From Algicola sp. (GTDB lineage: Bacteria > Bacteroidota > Bacteroidia > Flavobacteriales > Flavobacteriaceae), in contig JAAEZN010000023.1 of the NCBI GenBank assembly GCA_018222835.1, positions 1 through 42,749 of the forward strand: a stretch of 42,749 nucleotides of DNA. The letters are read 5' to 3'. This document shows positions 1-6,600 of the stretch, piece after piece (the stretch's first letter is position 1; each line of letters begins with the position of its first letter). A model generated the notes under the pieces. It saw nothing but the letters and a program-made list of their open reading frames with translations, had not been told where the DNA came from and did not search any database. A program made the translations under genes and the position numbers.

Positions 1-63
1 TAAGCAGTAAGCAGTAAGCAGTAAGCAGTAAGCAGTAAGCAGTAAGCAGTAAGCAGTAAGCAA
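1..63. repeat. 7-bp tandem repeat (TAAGCAG), nine units
   Basis: Eight exact head-to-tail copies of TAAGCAG fill 1-56, and a ninth unit, TAAGCAA, ends at 63. The array touches the window edge, so its true length is unknown. It lies 75 bp before the pgl start and is rich in TAA stop codons, so it is not coding in at least one frame. Such short arrays commonly change copy number by slippage; any effect on pgl or on the gene before it is inference. Positions 64-137 hold nothing else that I recognise except a short fragment (94-106) resembling the extragenic repeats at 14678-14893. Confidence 0.95.
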
Positions 64-137
64 TGGACAATTCTCTGTTCAGAATGCCATACAGAGCGCA
101 GTCGAAGGAAAAGTCGCGAACCAAAAACTAATTTAAG

Positions 138-863
138 ATGGAGTTAAAAATATATAAGGACAAACAAGAAGTTGCAGAAAATTTTTCGGACTATTTTATA
201 AAGAAAGTCAAAGAGGCAGGTACTTTTCATGTAGCCTTGTCGGGAGGTAGTACACCTAAAATAGTTTTTGATGTATTGGCCCAGAAATATGCCGGCGAAG
301 TGGATTGGTCCAAAGTACATTTTTATTGGGGCGATGAGCGTTGTGTGCCACCAACCGATGATCAGAGCAATTATAAAATGACGGTTGAGCATCTTTTCTC
401 CAAAATAGAGGTGCCCAAGGAGAACATCAATCGTATTTTGGGTGAAAAAGACCCAGTAAACGAAGCGATGCGGTATGCCAATCTGTTGGAAATTAATTTG
501 GACAGAGTGGATGAGGTTCCTCAATTCGACTTGGTAATATTGGGAATGGGAGATGATGGGCATACTGCTTCAATATTTCCGCACGAGATAGAACTGTGGG
601 AGTCGCAAGACCATTGTGTTGTCGCGAATCACCCCGAATCCGGTCAGAAACGGGTTTCCATAAATGGAAAAGTGATCAATACGGCCAAAGAGGTGGCCTT
701 TTTGGTCACAGGGGCTTCAAAAACCGAAAAAGTGGAAGCTGTGATAGAGAAAACCAAGGGATCCGAGCAGTACCCGGCATCTTTGGTGAACCCTATCTCT
801 GGAAATTTAGTTTGGTTCTTGGACGAGGAAGCAGCGGCAAGGCTTAATCAAAATCCATCTTAA
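138..863 (+). CDS. pgl: 6-phosphogluconolactonase
   Basis: This is the second enzyme of the oxidative pentose phosphate pathway, hydrolysing 6-phosphoglucono-1,5-lactone to 6-phosphogluconate in the cytoplasm. The 241-residue protein has the family motifs in order: SGGSTP at residues 35-40 (phosphate-binding loop), GDERCVPP at 65-72 and GMGDDGHTASIFP around 136-147. The length is normal for bacterial Pgl of the NagB/SugarP isomerase fold. In Bacteroidota this gene usually follows zwf, which would lie left of the window. The last 20 bases overlap the end of the convergent thioesterase gene. No terminator separates the two. Confidence 0.95.
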   Translation: MELKIYKDKQEVAENFSDYFIKKVKEAGTFHVALSGGSTPKIVFDVLAQKYAGEVDWSKVHFYWGDERCVPPTDDQSNYKMTVEHLFSKIEVPKENINRILGEKDPVNEAMRYANLLEINLDRVDEVPQFDLVILGMGDDGHTASIFPHEIELWESQDHCVVANHPESGQKRVSINGKVINTAKEVAFLVTGASKTEKVEAVIEKTKGSEQYPASLVNPISGNLVWFLDEEAAARLNQNPS

Positions 864-1389
864 CATTTTCACCGTCCAAGAACTCTAAATATTCGTTTAC
901 CTTAAAGTTGTTGGATTCGTACTTGCTATCACGTTTAAATGCTGATTGTTTGCGTTCCTTACTTCGAGAAAAGCGACGTATATCTTGTTTTGTCTTTAAA
1001 ATAAGCCCTGGTATCGTTTTGTTCTTGCCATCTTTTCCTTTGGCGACCATGGTAAAATAGGAAGAGTTGCAATGCTTTACTTCTCCTGTGGTCACATTTT
1101 CGGACTCAACACGCACCCCGACGACCATAGATGTTTTTCCGGTATAGTTGATGGACGCTTTTAGAGTGGCCAGTTCGCCAACTTCAATCGGGTTTAGAAA
1201 ATCCACCCGGTTTACGGAAGCTGTAACGCAATAGCTTTGTGAATGTTTGGAAGCACATGCAAAAGCGATTTGATCCATAAGGTTTAAAATGTGTCCTCCG
1301 TGTACTTTTCCTCCAAAATTGGAATGGGAGGGCAACATGAGTTCGGTGATGGACACTCTACTTTCTCTGGAAGATTTGAATTTTTTCAT
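844..1389 (-). CDS. acyl-CoA thioesterase, hotdog fold
   Basis: This cytoplasmic 181-residue protein probably hydrolyses acyl-CoA thioesters to free acid and CoA. The hotdog signature GGKVHGGHILNLMDQ at residues 26-40 carries the catalytic-type Asp39, and a second strand region (VDFLNPIEVGEL) follows, as in the YciA/BACH group. The C-terminal 40 residues are basic and lie beyond the usual hotdog core, a common extension in Bacteroidota members. The substrate chain length cannot be read from the sequence. The 3' end overlaps pgl by 20 bases in convergent orientation. Confidence 0.88.
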   Translation of the reverse strand: MKKFKSSRESRVSITELMLPSHSNFGGKVHGGHILNLMDQIAFACASKHSQSYCVTASVNRVDFLNPIEVGELATLKASINYTGKTSMVVGVRVESENVTTGEVKHCNSSYFTMVAKGKDGKNKTIPGLILKTKQDIRRFSRSKERKQSAFKRDSKYESNNFKVNEYLEFLDGENVKMDFD

Positions 1390-1461
1390 AGCTTATTGTT
1401 ATCTCGCCCTTTTTAAAGAGAAAAGATGCTTCCCTTTGTATGTGGTCGTAGAAAGACGGTT

Positions 1462-1827
1462 TTAATTTCTAAAAATTGGTGATTTTTCAGATTTTACCTC
1501 GGTGATAAAATATTTGGTGTCGCCCAACCAAAAAAAGGTAGCGTAGCGTTCTTTGTAGGTTATTTTAATGTATTGGCCTTGATATTCCTTCATTTTTTCA
1601 ATAATATCCTTTTCTCCGTCTTCAACCGAAAAGGAGAACACATTGGTTCCGGACAATCCTTGACTTATCTGTCCTTCCCAAGTTTTCACCAAAACCCCTT
1701 TTCTGCTAAATTTGATCAGTTCCCCGGAACGATATCCTTCACTGTAAGGCACATAGTATATAAAAGCAAAATATCCTAAAACACCAACTAAAATAACAGT
1801 AATAAAAATGGTCAGGAATTTTTTCAT
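1462..1827 (-). CDS. small membrane-anchored protein, unknown function
   Basis: I do not recognise a characterised family. The 121-residue product starts with a basic tip and one hydrophobic helix (about residues 3-23), followed by a soluble beta-rich domain of about 95 residues predicted to lie in the periplasm. The frame extends three codons upstream to a TTG at 1836, but the ATG at 1827 (KKFLTIF follows) gives a better signal anchor. It lies 12 bp after the rmuC stop and is probably co-transcribed with it. Similar small proteins in flavobacteria are sometimes misnamed 6-phosphogluconate dehydrogenase by proximity; nothing here supports that activity. Confidence 0.75.
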   Translation of the reverse strand: MKKFLTIFITVILVGVLGYFAFIYYVPYSEGYRSGELIKFSRKGVLVKTWEGQISQGLSGTNVFSFSVEDGEKDIIEKMKEYQGQYIKITYKERYATFFWLGDTKYFITEVKSEKSPIFRN

Positions 1828-1839
1828 GATCCGCAATCT

Positions 1840-3174
1840 TTAGTTTAGTTCTTCAAAATCGTCCTCGTGGGCACGTTTTAAAATAGGCTCGGGAAGCGAT
1901 TTTTTAGCTTTAGCTCCCATTTTCTTTAATTTTTCAATAGTTGTAACAATATTTCCACGGCCTTCTACCAATTTATTCATGGCTCCTCGGTATTCGGTTT
2001 TGGCCTCGTCCATTTTTTTGCCCACTTTGGTCAAGTCGCTTACAAAACCTTCAAATTTATCATAAAGCGCTCCCGCTTGTCTTGCAATTTCAATAGCGTT
2101 GCGTTGCTGTTTCTCGTTGCTCCACATCGAATCTATGGTTCTAAGGGTAGCCAATAGTGTAGAAGGGGTTACAATAACAATATTTTGTTCAAAGGCTTTG
2201 TTGTACAGGGAGTTGTCTTCATTTACGGCGATAGCAAACGCAGGTTCTATCGGGACGAACATCAAAACAAAATCAGGACTTTCCATCTCGTAGAGGTCTT
2301 CGTATTTTTTCGAGGAAAGCTGTTCTACGTGTCTGCGTAGCGAGTTAATGTGGTCTTTAAGAAATTTTGGTCTGTCTTCTTCTTCCGCGTTGGTGTATCG
2401 TTCGTAATCCGTTAAAGAAACCTTGGAGTCCACCACCATTTTTTTGCCATCGGGTAGGTGAATAATAACGTCGGGCATTACCCGAGTACCGTCTTCGCGC
2501 TTGAAGCTTTGTTGCACACTATATTCGCGATCTTTTTCCAATCCAGATTTCTCGAGAACCCGCTCCAAAACCAATTCGCCCCAGTTCCCTTGCATTTTGC
2601 TGTCACCTTTGAGGGCTTTGGTCAGGTTTTCTGCTTCTTGGGTAATTTTTAGGTTTTGCTGTTGGAGACTTTCCAATTGTTGCTTTAAGGAGGAGTTGAT
2701 GCTGATGCTCTCTTTTTGTGATTTTTCAACTTTTTCCTCGAACTCCTTTATTTTTTTATTGAGAGGGGTAAGGATGTTTTCTATGTTTTCTTTGTTGCTC
2801 TTGGTGAATTTTTCACTTTTTTCGTCCAAGATCTTATTGGCCAGATTCTCAAATTCTTTGGTGAACTTTTCCTGAAGTTGTTCAACCTCTTCCTTTTGCT
2901 CCTTGTTTTTTGCTTGAAGGTTTTCCAGATCTGCTTGGTAGCGAACAATTTGGTTGCTTTGTTGCTCTTTTTCGTGCTGTAATTGTTTTTGTTCCTCGCT
3001 GTTGAGTTCTAATCTATGGTTTAGGGATTGGATGGTAGAGTTTAATTGTTGCTCTCGCTCTCCCCAGACACTTTCGTTCGATTTGGTTTTCAGTTTTTGG
3101 ATATAGATGCCACCCATAAGCCCCAAGGCCAATGCTATGACACCAATAATCAAATAGATAAGTACTGTGCTCAT
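1840..3174 (-). CDS. rmuC: DNA recombination protein RmuC
   Basis: RmuC limits recombination between short inverted repeats and has a PD-(D/E)XK-like nuclease core; its biochemical role is poorly defined. The 444-residue product shows an N-terminal membrane helix (about residues 3-22), a long Gln/Glu/Lys-rich coiled coil (about 30-185) and the conserved RmuC domain with GNWGELVLERVLE, MPDVIIHLPDGKKMVVDSK and FVPIEPAFAIA. The frame is open to 3300, but I start at the ATG at 3174: the membrane helix begins there, and the extra 42 residues have no family equivalent. A TATCTTTG box upstream fits this start. Confidence 0.93.
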   Translation of the reverse strand: MSTVLIYLIIGVIALALGLMGGIYIQKLKTKSNESVWGEREQQLNSTIQSLNHRLELNSEEQKQLQHEKEQQSNQIVRYQADLENLQAKNKEQKEEVEQLQEKFTKEFENLANKILDEKSEKFTKSNKENIENILTPLNKKIKEFEEKVEKSQKESISINSSLKQQLESLQQQNLKITQEAENLTKALKGDSKMQGNWGELVLERVLEKSGLEKDREYSVQQSFKREDGTRVMPDVIIHLPDGKKMVVDSKVSLTDYERYTNAEEEDRPKFLKDHINSLRRHVEQLSSKKYEDLYEMESPDFVLMFVPIEPAFAIAVNEDNSLYNKAFEQNIVIVTPSTLLATLRTIDSMWSNEKQQRNAIEIARQAGALYDKFEGFVSDLTKVGKKMDEAKTEYRGAMNKLVEGRGNIVTTIEKLKKMGAKAKKSLPEPILKRAHEDDFEELN

Positions 3175-3208
3175 TAAATTGTTTATTGAAGATAAAGATA
3201 GCTGATTA

Positions 3209-3216
3209 CAAAGATA
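3209..3216 (-). promoter_or_regulatory. putative -7 box (TATCTTTG) for rmuC
   Basis: Read on the minus strand, TATCTTTG matches the Bacteroidota housekeeping -7 element TAnnTTTG and lies 34 bp before the rmuC ATG at 3174. A TTTG that could serve as the -33 element exists at 3232-3235, but the 15-nt spacing is shorter than usual. The box supports the shorter rmuC start, because it would lie inside the coding region of the longer frame. Confidence 0.45.
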
Positions 3217-3273
3217 AAATGTCATTTGTACCAAAGCAGTAATCCACAAAATAAATGTTGAAATTTGGGTTCC

Positions 3274-3303
3274 GGACCTTACTTCGACTTCGTTCAGCAT
3301 CCG
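3274..3303. repeat. fragment of a CTTCGACTTCGTTCAGCA-type extragenic element
   Basis: The stretch between btuD and rmuC contains ACTTCGACTTCGTTCAGCA. It resembles the short palindromic extragenic sequences common in flavobacterial genomes and, loosely, the gcagtcga-containing pieces at 94-106 and 14860-14893. Only half an element is visible and no mirrored arm is present here. It occupies the place where a terminator for the btuFCD operon would be expected, but it is not followed by a T-run. Confidence 0.35.
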
Positions 3304-3322
3304 TGCGGAATGGCATCAATTC

Positions 3323-4102
3323 CTATTTTGAAACTTTATACGTGCCGGTTTTGGCATCAAACTTTACCATTTCTGAGGGAAACAAACGGTCAAAATGCTG
3401 TTGTTCGATCAATGTGCATGGATCTCCAAAAGGATGGTCTTTTCCGTCCAGAATCAATATACGGTCACACAATTGAATGGCCAATTCGATTTCGTGAGTG
3501 GTGAACAGTATGGTTCTTTGTTTGTTGTGGGCCAGTTCCTGAAGCATTTTTAAAATCTGCACTTTGTGGTACAGGTCCAGGTGTGTGGTGGGTTCGTCCA
3601 GCAAAATTATAGAAGTATCCTGCGCCATAGCTCGTGCCACTAATACCCGTTGTAGTTGGCCATCACTGAGTTCGTGGCATTTTCGGTGTTTAAGGTCTTC
3701 CAGTAAAAAAGCCTTTAAACTAGCTTGAACCTGTTCCTTGTCGTACTTGGTTAGGGTGCCCAACCAATTGGTGTATGGTTGTCGGCCCAAAGCGATCAGT
3801 TCTTGTACCGTTAGGTTTTTAGAGGCGGGTTGCTCTGTTAAAACAATGCTCAATTCTTTGGATAAATCGGAGGAGGTGAACTCTTTCAGGTTTTGATTGT
3901 TCAGCAAAATATCGCCAGATAGTTTGGGTTGGAACCCGCCCAAGGTGCGAAGTAGGGTCGATTTGCCAATACCATTAATGCCCACAATTCCGCAGAGCAT
4001 TCCAGAGTGTAAATTAAAATCAATGCCTTTTGCAACAGTTTTGGAGTTGTAGCCAATGGCCAGATTTTTAACGGATACTATGTTTTCGTCAATTTTTGCC
4101 AT
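3323..4102 (-). CDS. btuD: cobalamin ABC transporter ATP-binding protein (BtuD/FecE-like)
   Basis: This is the cytoplasmic ATPase of an importer that moves a corrinoid across the inner membrane. The 259-residue protein has Walker A GINGIGKS at 41-48, the ABC signature LSDGQ at 145-149, Walker B SIILLDE at 164-170 and the switch His in FTTHE. It is the third gene of the btuF-btuC-btuD operon; its ATG shares one base with the btuC TAA stop (TAATG), implying translational coupling. The family also serves iron siderophores and haem. B12 is inferred from the divergent riboswitch-controlled btuB, not from this protein itself. Confidence 0.88.
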   Translation of the reverse strand: MAKIDENIVSVKNLAIGYNSKTVAKGIDFNLHSGMLCGIVGINGIGKSTLLRTLGGFQPKLSGDILLNNQNLKEFTSSDLSKELSIVLTEQPASKNLTVQELIALGRQPYTNWLGTLTKYDKEQVQASLKAFLLEDLKHRKCHELSDGQLQRVLVARAMAQDTSIILLDEPTTHLDLYHKVQILKMLQELAHNKQRTILFTTHEIELAIQLCDRILILDGKDHPFGDPCTLIEQQHFDRLFPSEMVKFDAKTGTYKVSK

Positions 4103-5133
4103 TAGAATATCATTTTACGTTTGCGCACCAAAATCCAAATAACAACCGGTGCCCCTACCAAAGAGGTGATGGCGTTTATGGGCAGGACACTCGCCGAGTT
4201 GGGCAATTGGGCCAAGGTATCGCACAACAGCATTAAAATGGCTCCGTACAGCATTACGGCCGGGATCAATACTTTGTGCTCCATGGTGTCAAAAATTTGA
4301 CGGGTAAGGTGTGGAACTGCCAATCCAACAAAGGCTATGGGGCCGGCAAATGCCGTGATGCCCCCGGCCAGCAATCCAGTGGCAATGATAATGATCAAGC
4401 GCGATTTCTTTAAGGATATCCCTAGGCTTTGAGCATAATTTTCGCCCAGCAAAAAAGCGTTCAATGATTTAATGGAGCGTACACTGAGCAAAACTCCCAC
4501 AACAACAATGCTTCCTAAAAGCAACAATTGGTCAGTGGATAGGTTCCCCACGCTTCCGAACGACCAAAAAATAAAGCGTTGTAAATCTTCTGCGCTCGAA
4601 AAATAAGCAAGTACACTAACTATGGCCGAAGTAATACTGCCGAACATCAAACCAATAATCAATAAGGCCATGGTATCTTTTACCCGTTGAGCGACGAGCA
4701 TAACAACAAAGAGGACCAAAAAACTGCCAATACTGGCGGCGATGGCAAGCGAAACATTGCTCAAAAAAGCAAATGAGGTATAGCCTGTCAGCAGGGACGT
4801 ACCCATTAAAAGTAATGCAGCGCCCAAACTGGCTCCTGAACTAATCCCCAGCACAAAGGGACCTGCCAGAGGATTCCTAAATAAAGTTTGCATTAAGAGG
4901 CCGCTCAAGGATAATCCTGCTCCAACCAATATGGAGGTGAATGCTTTCGGAACTCGATAGTCCCAAATAATGTATTCCCAAGAGGTTATCTTTGGGAGTT
5001 TTCCGAACAAAATGGATAACACATCCGCAAAAGGAATGGAAACGGAACCAGAACTCACATTCAATAGCCAAGAACATAATAGTGCAATCAACAATAACAA
5101 AAAGGAAATGCGATATGTTCTTGCCAATTGCAT
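4102..5133 (-). CDS. btuC: cobalamin ABC transporter permease (BtuC/FecCD family)
   Basis: The inner-membrane permease has 343 residues with about ten hydrophobic helices, the normal size for FecCD-family subunits, which work as dimers with two ATPases. Family landmarks include RVPKAFTSILVGAGLSLSG near residues 65-83, NPLAGPFVLGISSGASLGA around 87-105 and, near the C-terminus, GPIAFVGLAVPHLTR, the coupling loop that contacts the ATPase. It starts at the base directly after the btuF stop and overlaps btuD by one base, so the three genes form one tight operon. Substrate assignment comes from context. Confidence 0.9.
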   Translation of the reverse strand: MQLARTYRISFLLLLIALLCSWLLNVSSGSVSIPFADVLSILFGKLPKITSWEYIIWDYRVPKAFTSILVGAGLSLSGLLMQTLFRNPLAGPFVLGISSGASLGAALLLMGTSLLTGYTSFAFLSNVSLAIAASIGSFLVLFVVMLVAQRVKDTMALLIIGLMFGSITSAIVSVLAYFSSAEDLQRFIFWSFGSVGNLSTDQLLLLGSIVVVGVLLSVRSIKSLNAFLLGENYAQSLGISLKKSRLIIIIATGLLAGGITAFAGPIAFVGLAVPHLTRQIFDTMEHKVLIPAVMLYGAILMLLCDTLAQLPNSASVLPINAITSLVGAPVVIWILVRKRKMIF

Positions 5134-6285
5134 TTATTTTACGGGTTTAATAAATTGGAGCTGGTGTTCCGGTAATAGCTCTGGATGCAATATTTTAATA
5201 AAATCCCTTAAGACCACGTCGGGACGGTGCGGTGCCGATTCGTAGAAAATAAGCCCTCCGGTTTCACCTTTTTCAATGGCATTGGAGTAAACCTTTTGGT
5301 TTGTAAAAGCCGAAAATTCGTTATAATGGATATTTGCCGCTTTCATTTCATCGTAAGTGATTTGTGCTGATGGATTAAACCAAAATTCGGCATTCTGAGC
5401 TTTTTCCAAAACCGATTCGAGACTAAGACCTATACTTCCTGTTTCGGGAGTGGAAGACCATGCATAATCGGCATTTGCATCCTGTATAAACTGAGCCATC
5501 CAACTTTTGCCCCCGGCCACATACCACACATCTTTGTATAGTCCTCCTGTTAATACGGTAGGTTTGGATTTTGCTTTTTTTGCAATCTCTTTTGCTTGTT
5601 TGTATGATGATTCTACTTCGGTGAAAATACTATCTCCCAAGGTTTCTTTATTGAAGAATGGTGCAAAAAACTTGATCCATTCTGCTTTACCGAGAGGCGT
5701 ATGTTCCACCCAATCTCCATTGTACACAACTGGGATTCCGGCTCTCTTTATAATATCGTAGGCCTTGTTTTCTTCATTTATGCTAAATCCAATAATCAGT
5801 TCAGGGTTAAGGGCCAAAACCATTTCGGTATTGAGCACATCGTTCATTCCCAAATCAGTAATGTGTCCTTCGGAAATACGTTTTCTTGCTTCGGGCGATG
5901 AAATGTAATCCGTATTTGGGAAACCGACCACAGAATTTAGCTCTCCTAGTTGTTGTAGCGGTTCTATGTGAGTGGTAGAAGTAAGTACCACTTTTTCTAC
6001 AGGGGTGGCGATTATGGCATCATAAGCATCTCTTGGTAAGGTAATGGACGGTAGCTTTTCTTTAGGAACCAAAGCATATTTAAAACTTTTTGCCCCGGGC
6101 CAAGCTCCAGTAACCTCTACTATTGTAAGATTAGTCTCTTTGGTTACTTTAAATCCGGTTGCATACGTAACCGTAGGGGGTAATTCCTTTTTTGAAACTA
6201 CTTGTGCTTCTTTCTCACCTTTACAGCCTACGAGTAGCAACAAAAAAAGACTGAAGAGTAGAATTAACTTTTGTGTATGTGCCAT
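5134..6285 (-). CDS. btuF: cobalamin-binding periplasmic lipoprotein (BtuF-like)
   Basis: This substrate-binding component of the importer would capture B12 in the periplasm and deliver it to BtuC. The 383-residue protein has a lipoprotein signal with the lipidated cysteine at residue 21 (LLLLVGC), so it is tethered. The body has the two-lobed helical-backbone fold: AIIATPVEKVVLTSTTHI starts lobe one and NPELIIGF is typical of the hinge-proximal strand. It is longer than E. coli BtuF (about 266 residues), as is usual for Bacteroidota homologues. It is first in the leftward operon. A TACTTTTG box lies only 5 bp upstream of the ATG. A siderophore-binding role cannot be excluded from the protein alone. 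Confidence 0.87.
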   Translation of the reverse strand: MAHTQKLILLFSLFLLLLVGCKGEKEAQVVSKKELPPTVTYATGFKVTKETNLTIVEVTGAWPGAKSFKYALVPKEKLPSITLPRDAYDAIIATPVEKVVLTSTTHIEPLQQLGELNSVVGFPNTDYISSPEARKRISEGHITDLGMNDVLNTEMVLALNPELIIGFSINEENKAYDIIKRAGIPVVYNGDWVEHTPLGKAEWIKFFAPFFNKETLGDSIFTEVESSYKQAKEIAKKAKSKPTVLTGGLYKDVWYVAGGKSWMAQFIQDANADYAWSSTPETGSIGLSLESVLEKAQNAEFWFNPSAQITYDEMKAANIHYNEFSAFTNQKVYSNAIEKGETGGLIFYESAPHRPDVVLRDFIKILHPELLPEHQLQFIKPVK

Positions 6286-6289
6286 GGCT

Positions 6290-6297
6290 CAAAAGTA
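6290..6297 (-). promoter_or_regulatory. putative -7 box (TACTTTTG) for btuFCD
   Basis: On the minus strand TACTTTTG matches TAnnTTTG and ends 5 bp before the btuF ATG at 6285. If used, transcription would begin at or within a few bases of the start codon, giving a leaderless or nearly leaderless message without room for a riboswitch. There is no clear TTTG at the usual -33 distance, so the box may be fortuitous. Confidence 0.3.
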
Positions 6298-6338
6298 AGA
6301 TTATTTAATTTTTGAGGAAAAAGATTAAACATTATGAT

Positions 6339-6346
6339 TAGATTTG
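6339..6346 (+). promoter_or_regulatory. putative -7 box (TAGATTTG) for the btuB riboswitch transcript
   Basis: TAGATTTG is an exact TAnnTTTG match, placed about 40 bp before the first conserved aptamer block. A TTTG at 6311-6314 could be the -33 element, although the 24-nt gap is slightly long. Transcription from here would start near 6350 and produce a leader of about 250 nt holding the whole aptamer. Confidence 0.55.
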
Positions 6347-6351
6347 ACCTC

Positions 6352-6560
6352 GAATTTTGGTTCTCACGGTTTTTCCGTGGGATTAAAAGGGAATCCGGTG
6401 CAAATCCGGAGCTGTTCCCGCAACTGTAAGTTGTGCCCTATAAATACTGGTTCTTTTTAGCATTGGTATGTAATGGGCGATTGTCTCATCTTCTAAAACC
6501 ACTGCCCAAGGGGTGGGAAGGTAGGAGGCAAAACACAAGTCAGGAGACCTGCCAGATTCA
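6352..6560 (+). promoter_or_regulatory. cobalamin riboswitch
   Basis: The conserved cobalamin aptamer core is present in order: GGGAATCCGGTGCAAATCC from 6389, GCTGTTCCCGCAACTGTAAG (6411-6430), and the B12 box AAGTCAGGAGACCTGCC at 6537-6553. Between them lies the variable peripheral domain (6431-6536). Downstream there is no Rho-independent terminator. Instead AAGCCTT (6574-6580) can pair with AAGGTTT (6588-6594) just before the btuB ATG at 6601. This points to control of translation initiation, with B12 binding repressing btuB and the following lipoprotein gene. Aptamer limits are approximate because P1 was judged by eye. Confidence 0.95.
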
Positions 6561-6573
6561 AACAAATATTGTT

Positions 6574-6594
6574 AAGCCTTCGGGATAAAGGTTT
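6574..6594 (+). promoter_or_regulatory. hairpin before the btuB start, possible expression platform
   Basis: AAGCCTT and AAGGTTT form a seven-pair stem (one G-U) around the loop CGGGATA. The 3' arm contains the only purine-rich AAAGG resembling a ribosome-binding site, 9 bp before the ATG. It follows the B12 box by 20 bases, so it could be formed or excluded depending on ligand binding. The pairing is visible; the switching role is inferred. Confidence 0.45.
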
Positions 6595-6600
6595 ACAGTT

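Noticed and set aside
1-63. CRISPR array
   Set aside because: The units are 7 bp and directly adjacent without spacers.
1828-1836. TTG start three codons upstream for the small membrane-anchored protein
   Set aside because: The ATG at 1827 gives the standard basic-then-hydrophobic signal anchor and is the commoner start codon.
3175-3300. 42-codon N-terminal extension of rmuC
   Set aside because: The membrane anchor and family start begin at the ATG at 3174, and a -7-like box lies inside the extension.
3323-6285. Iron-siderophore or haem uptake as the role of the ABC genes
   Set aside because: The family allows it, but the divergent btuB with a clear cobalamin riboswitch makes B12 much more likely. 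It is not formally excluded.
6383-6565. Minus-strand open frame of 60 codons within the riboswitch
   Set aside because: It is antisense to the conserved cobalamin aptamer; the base conservation is explained by the RNA.
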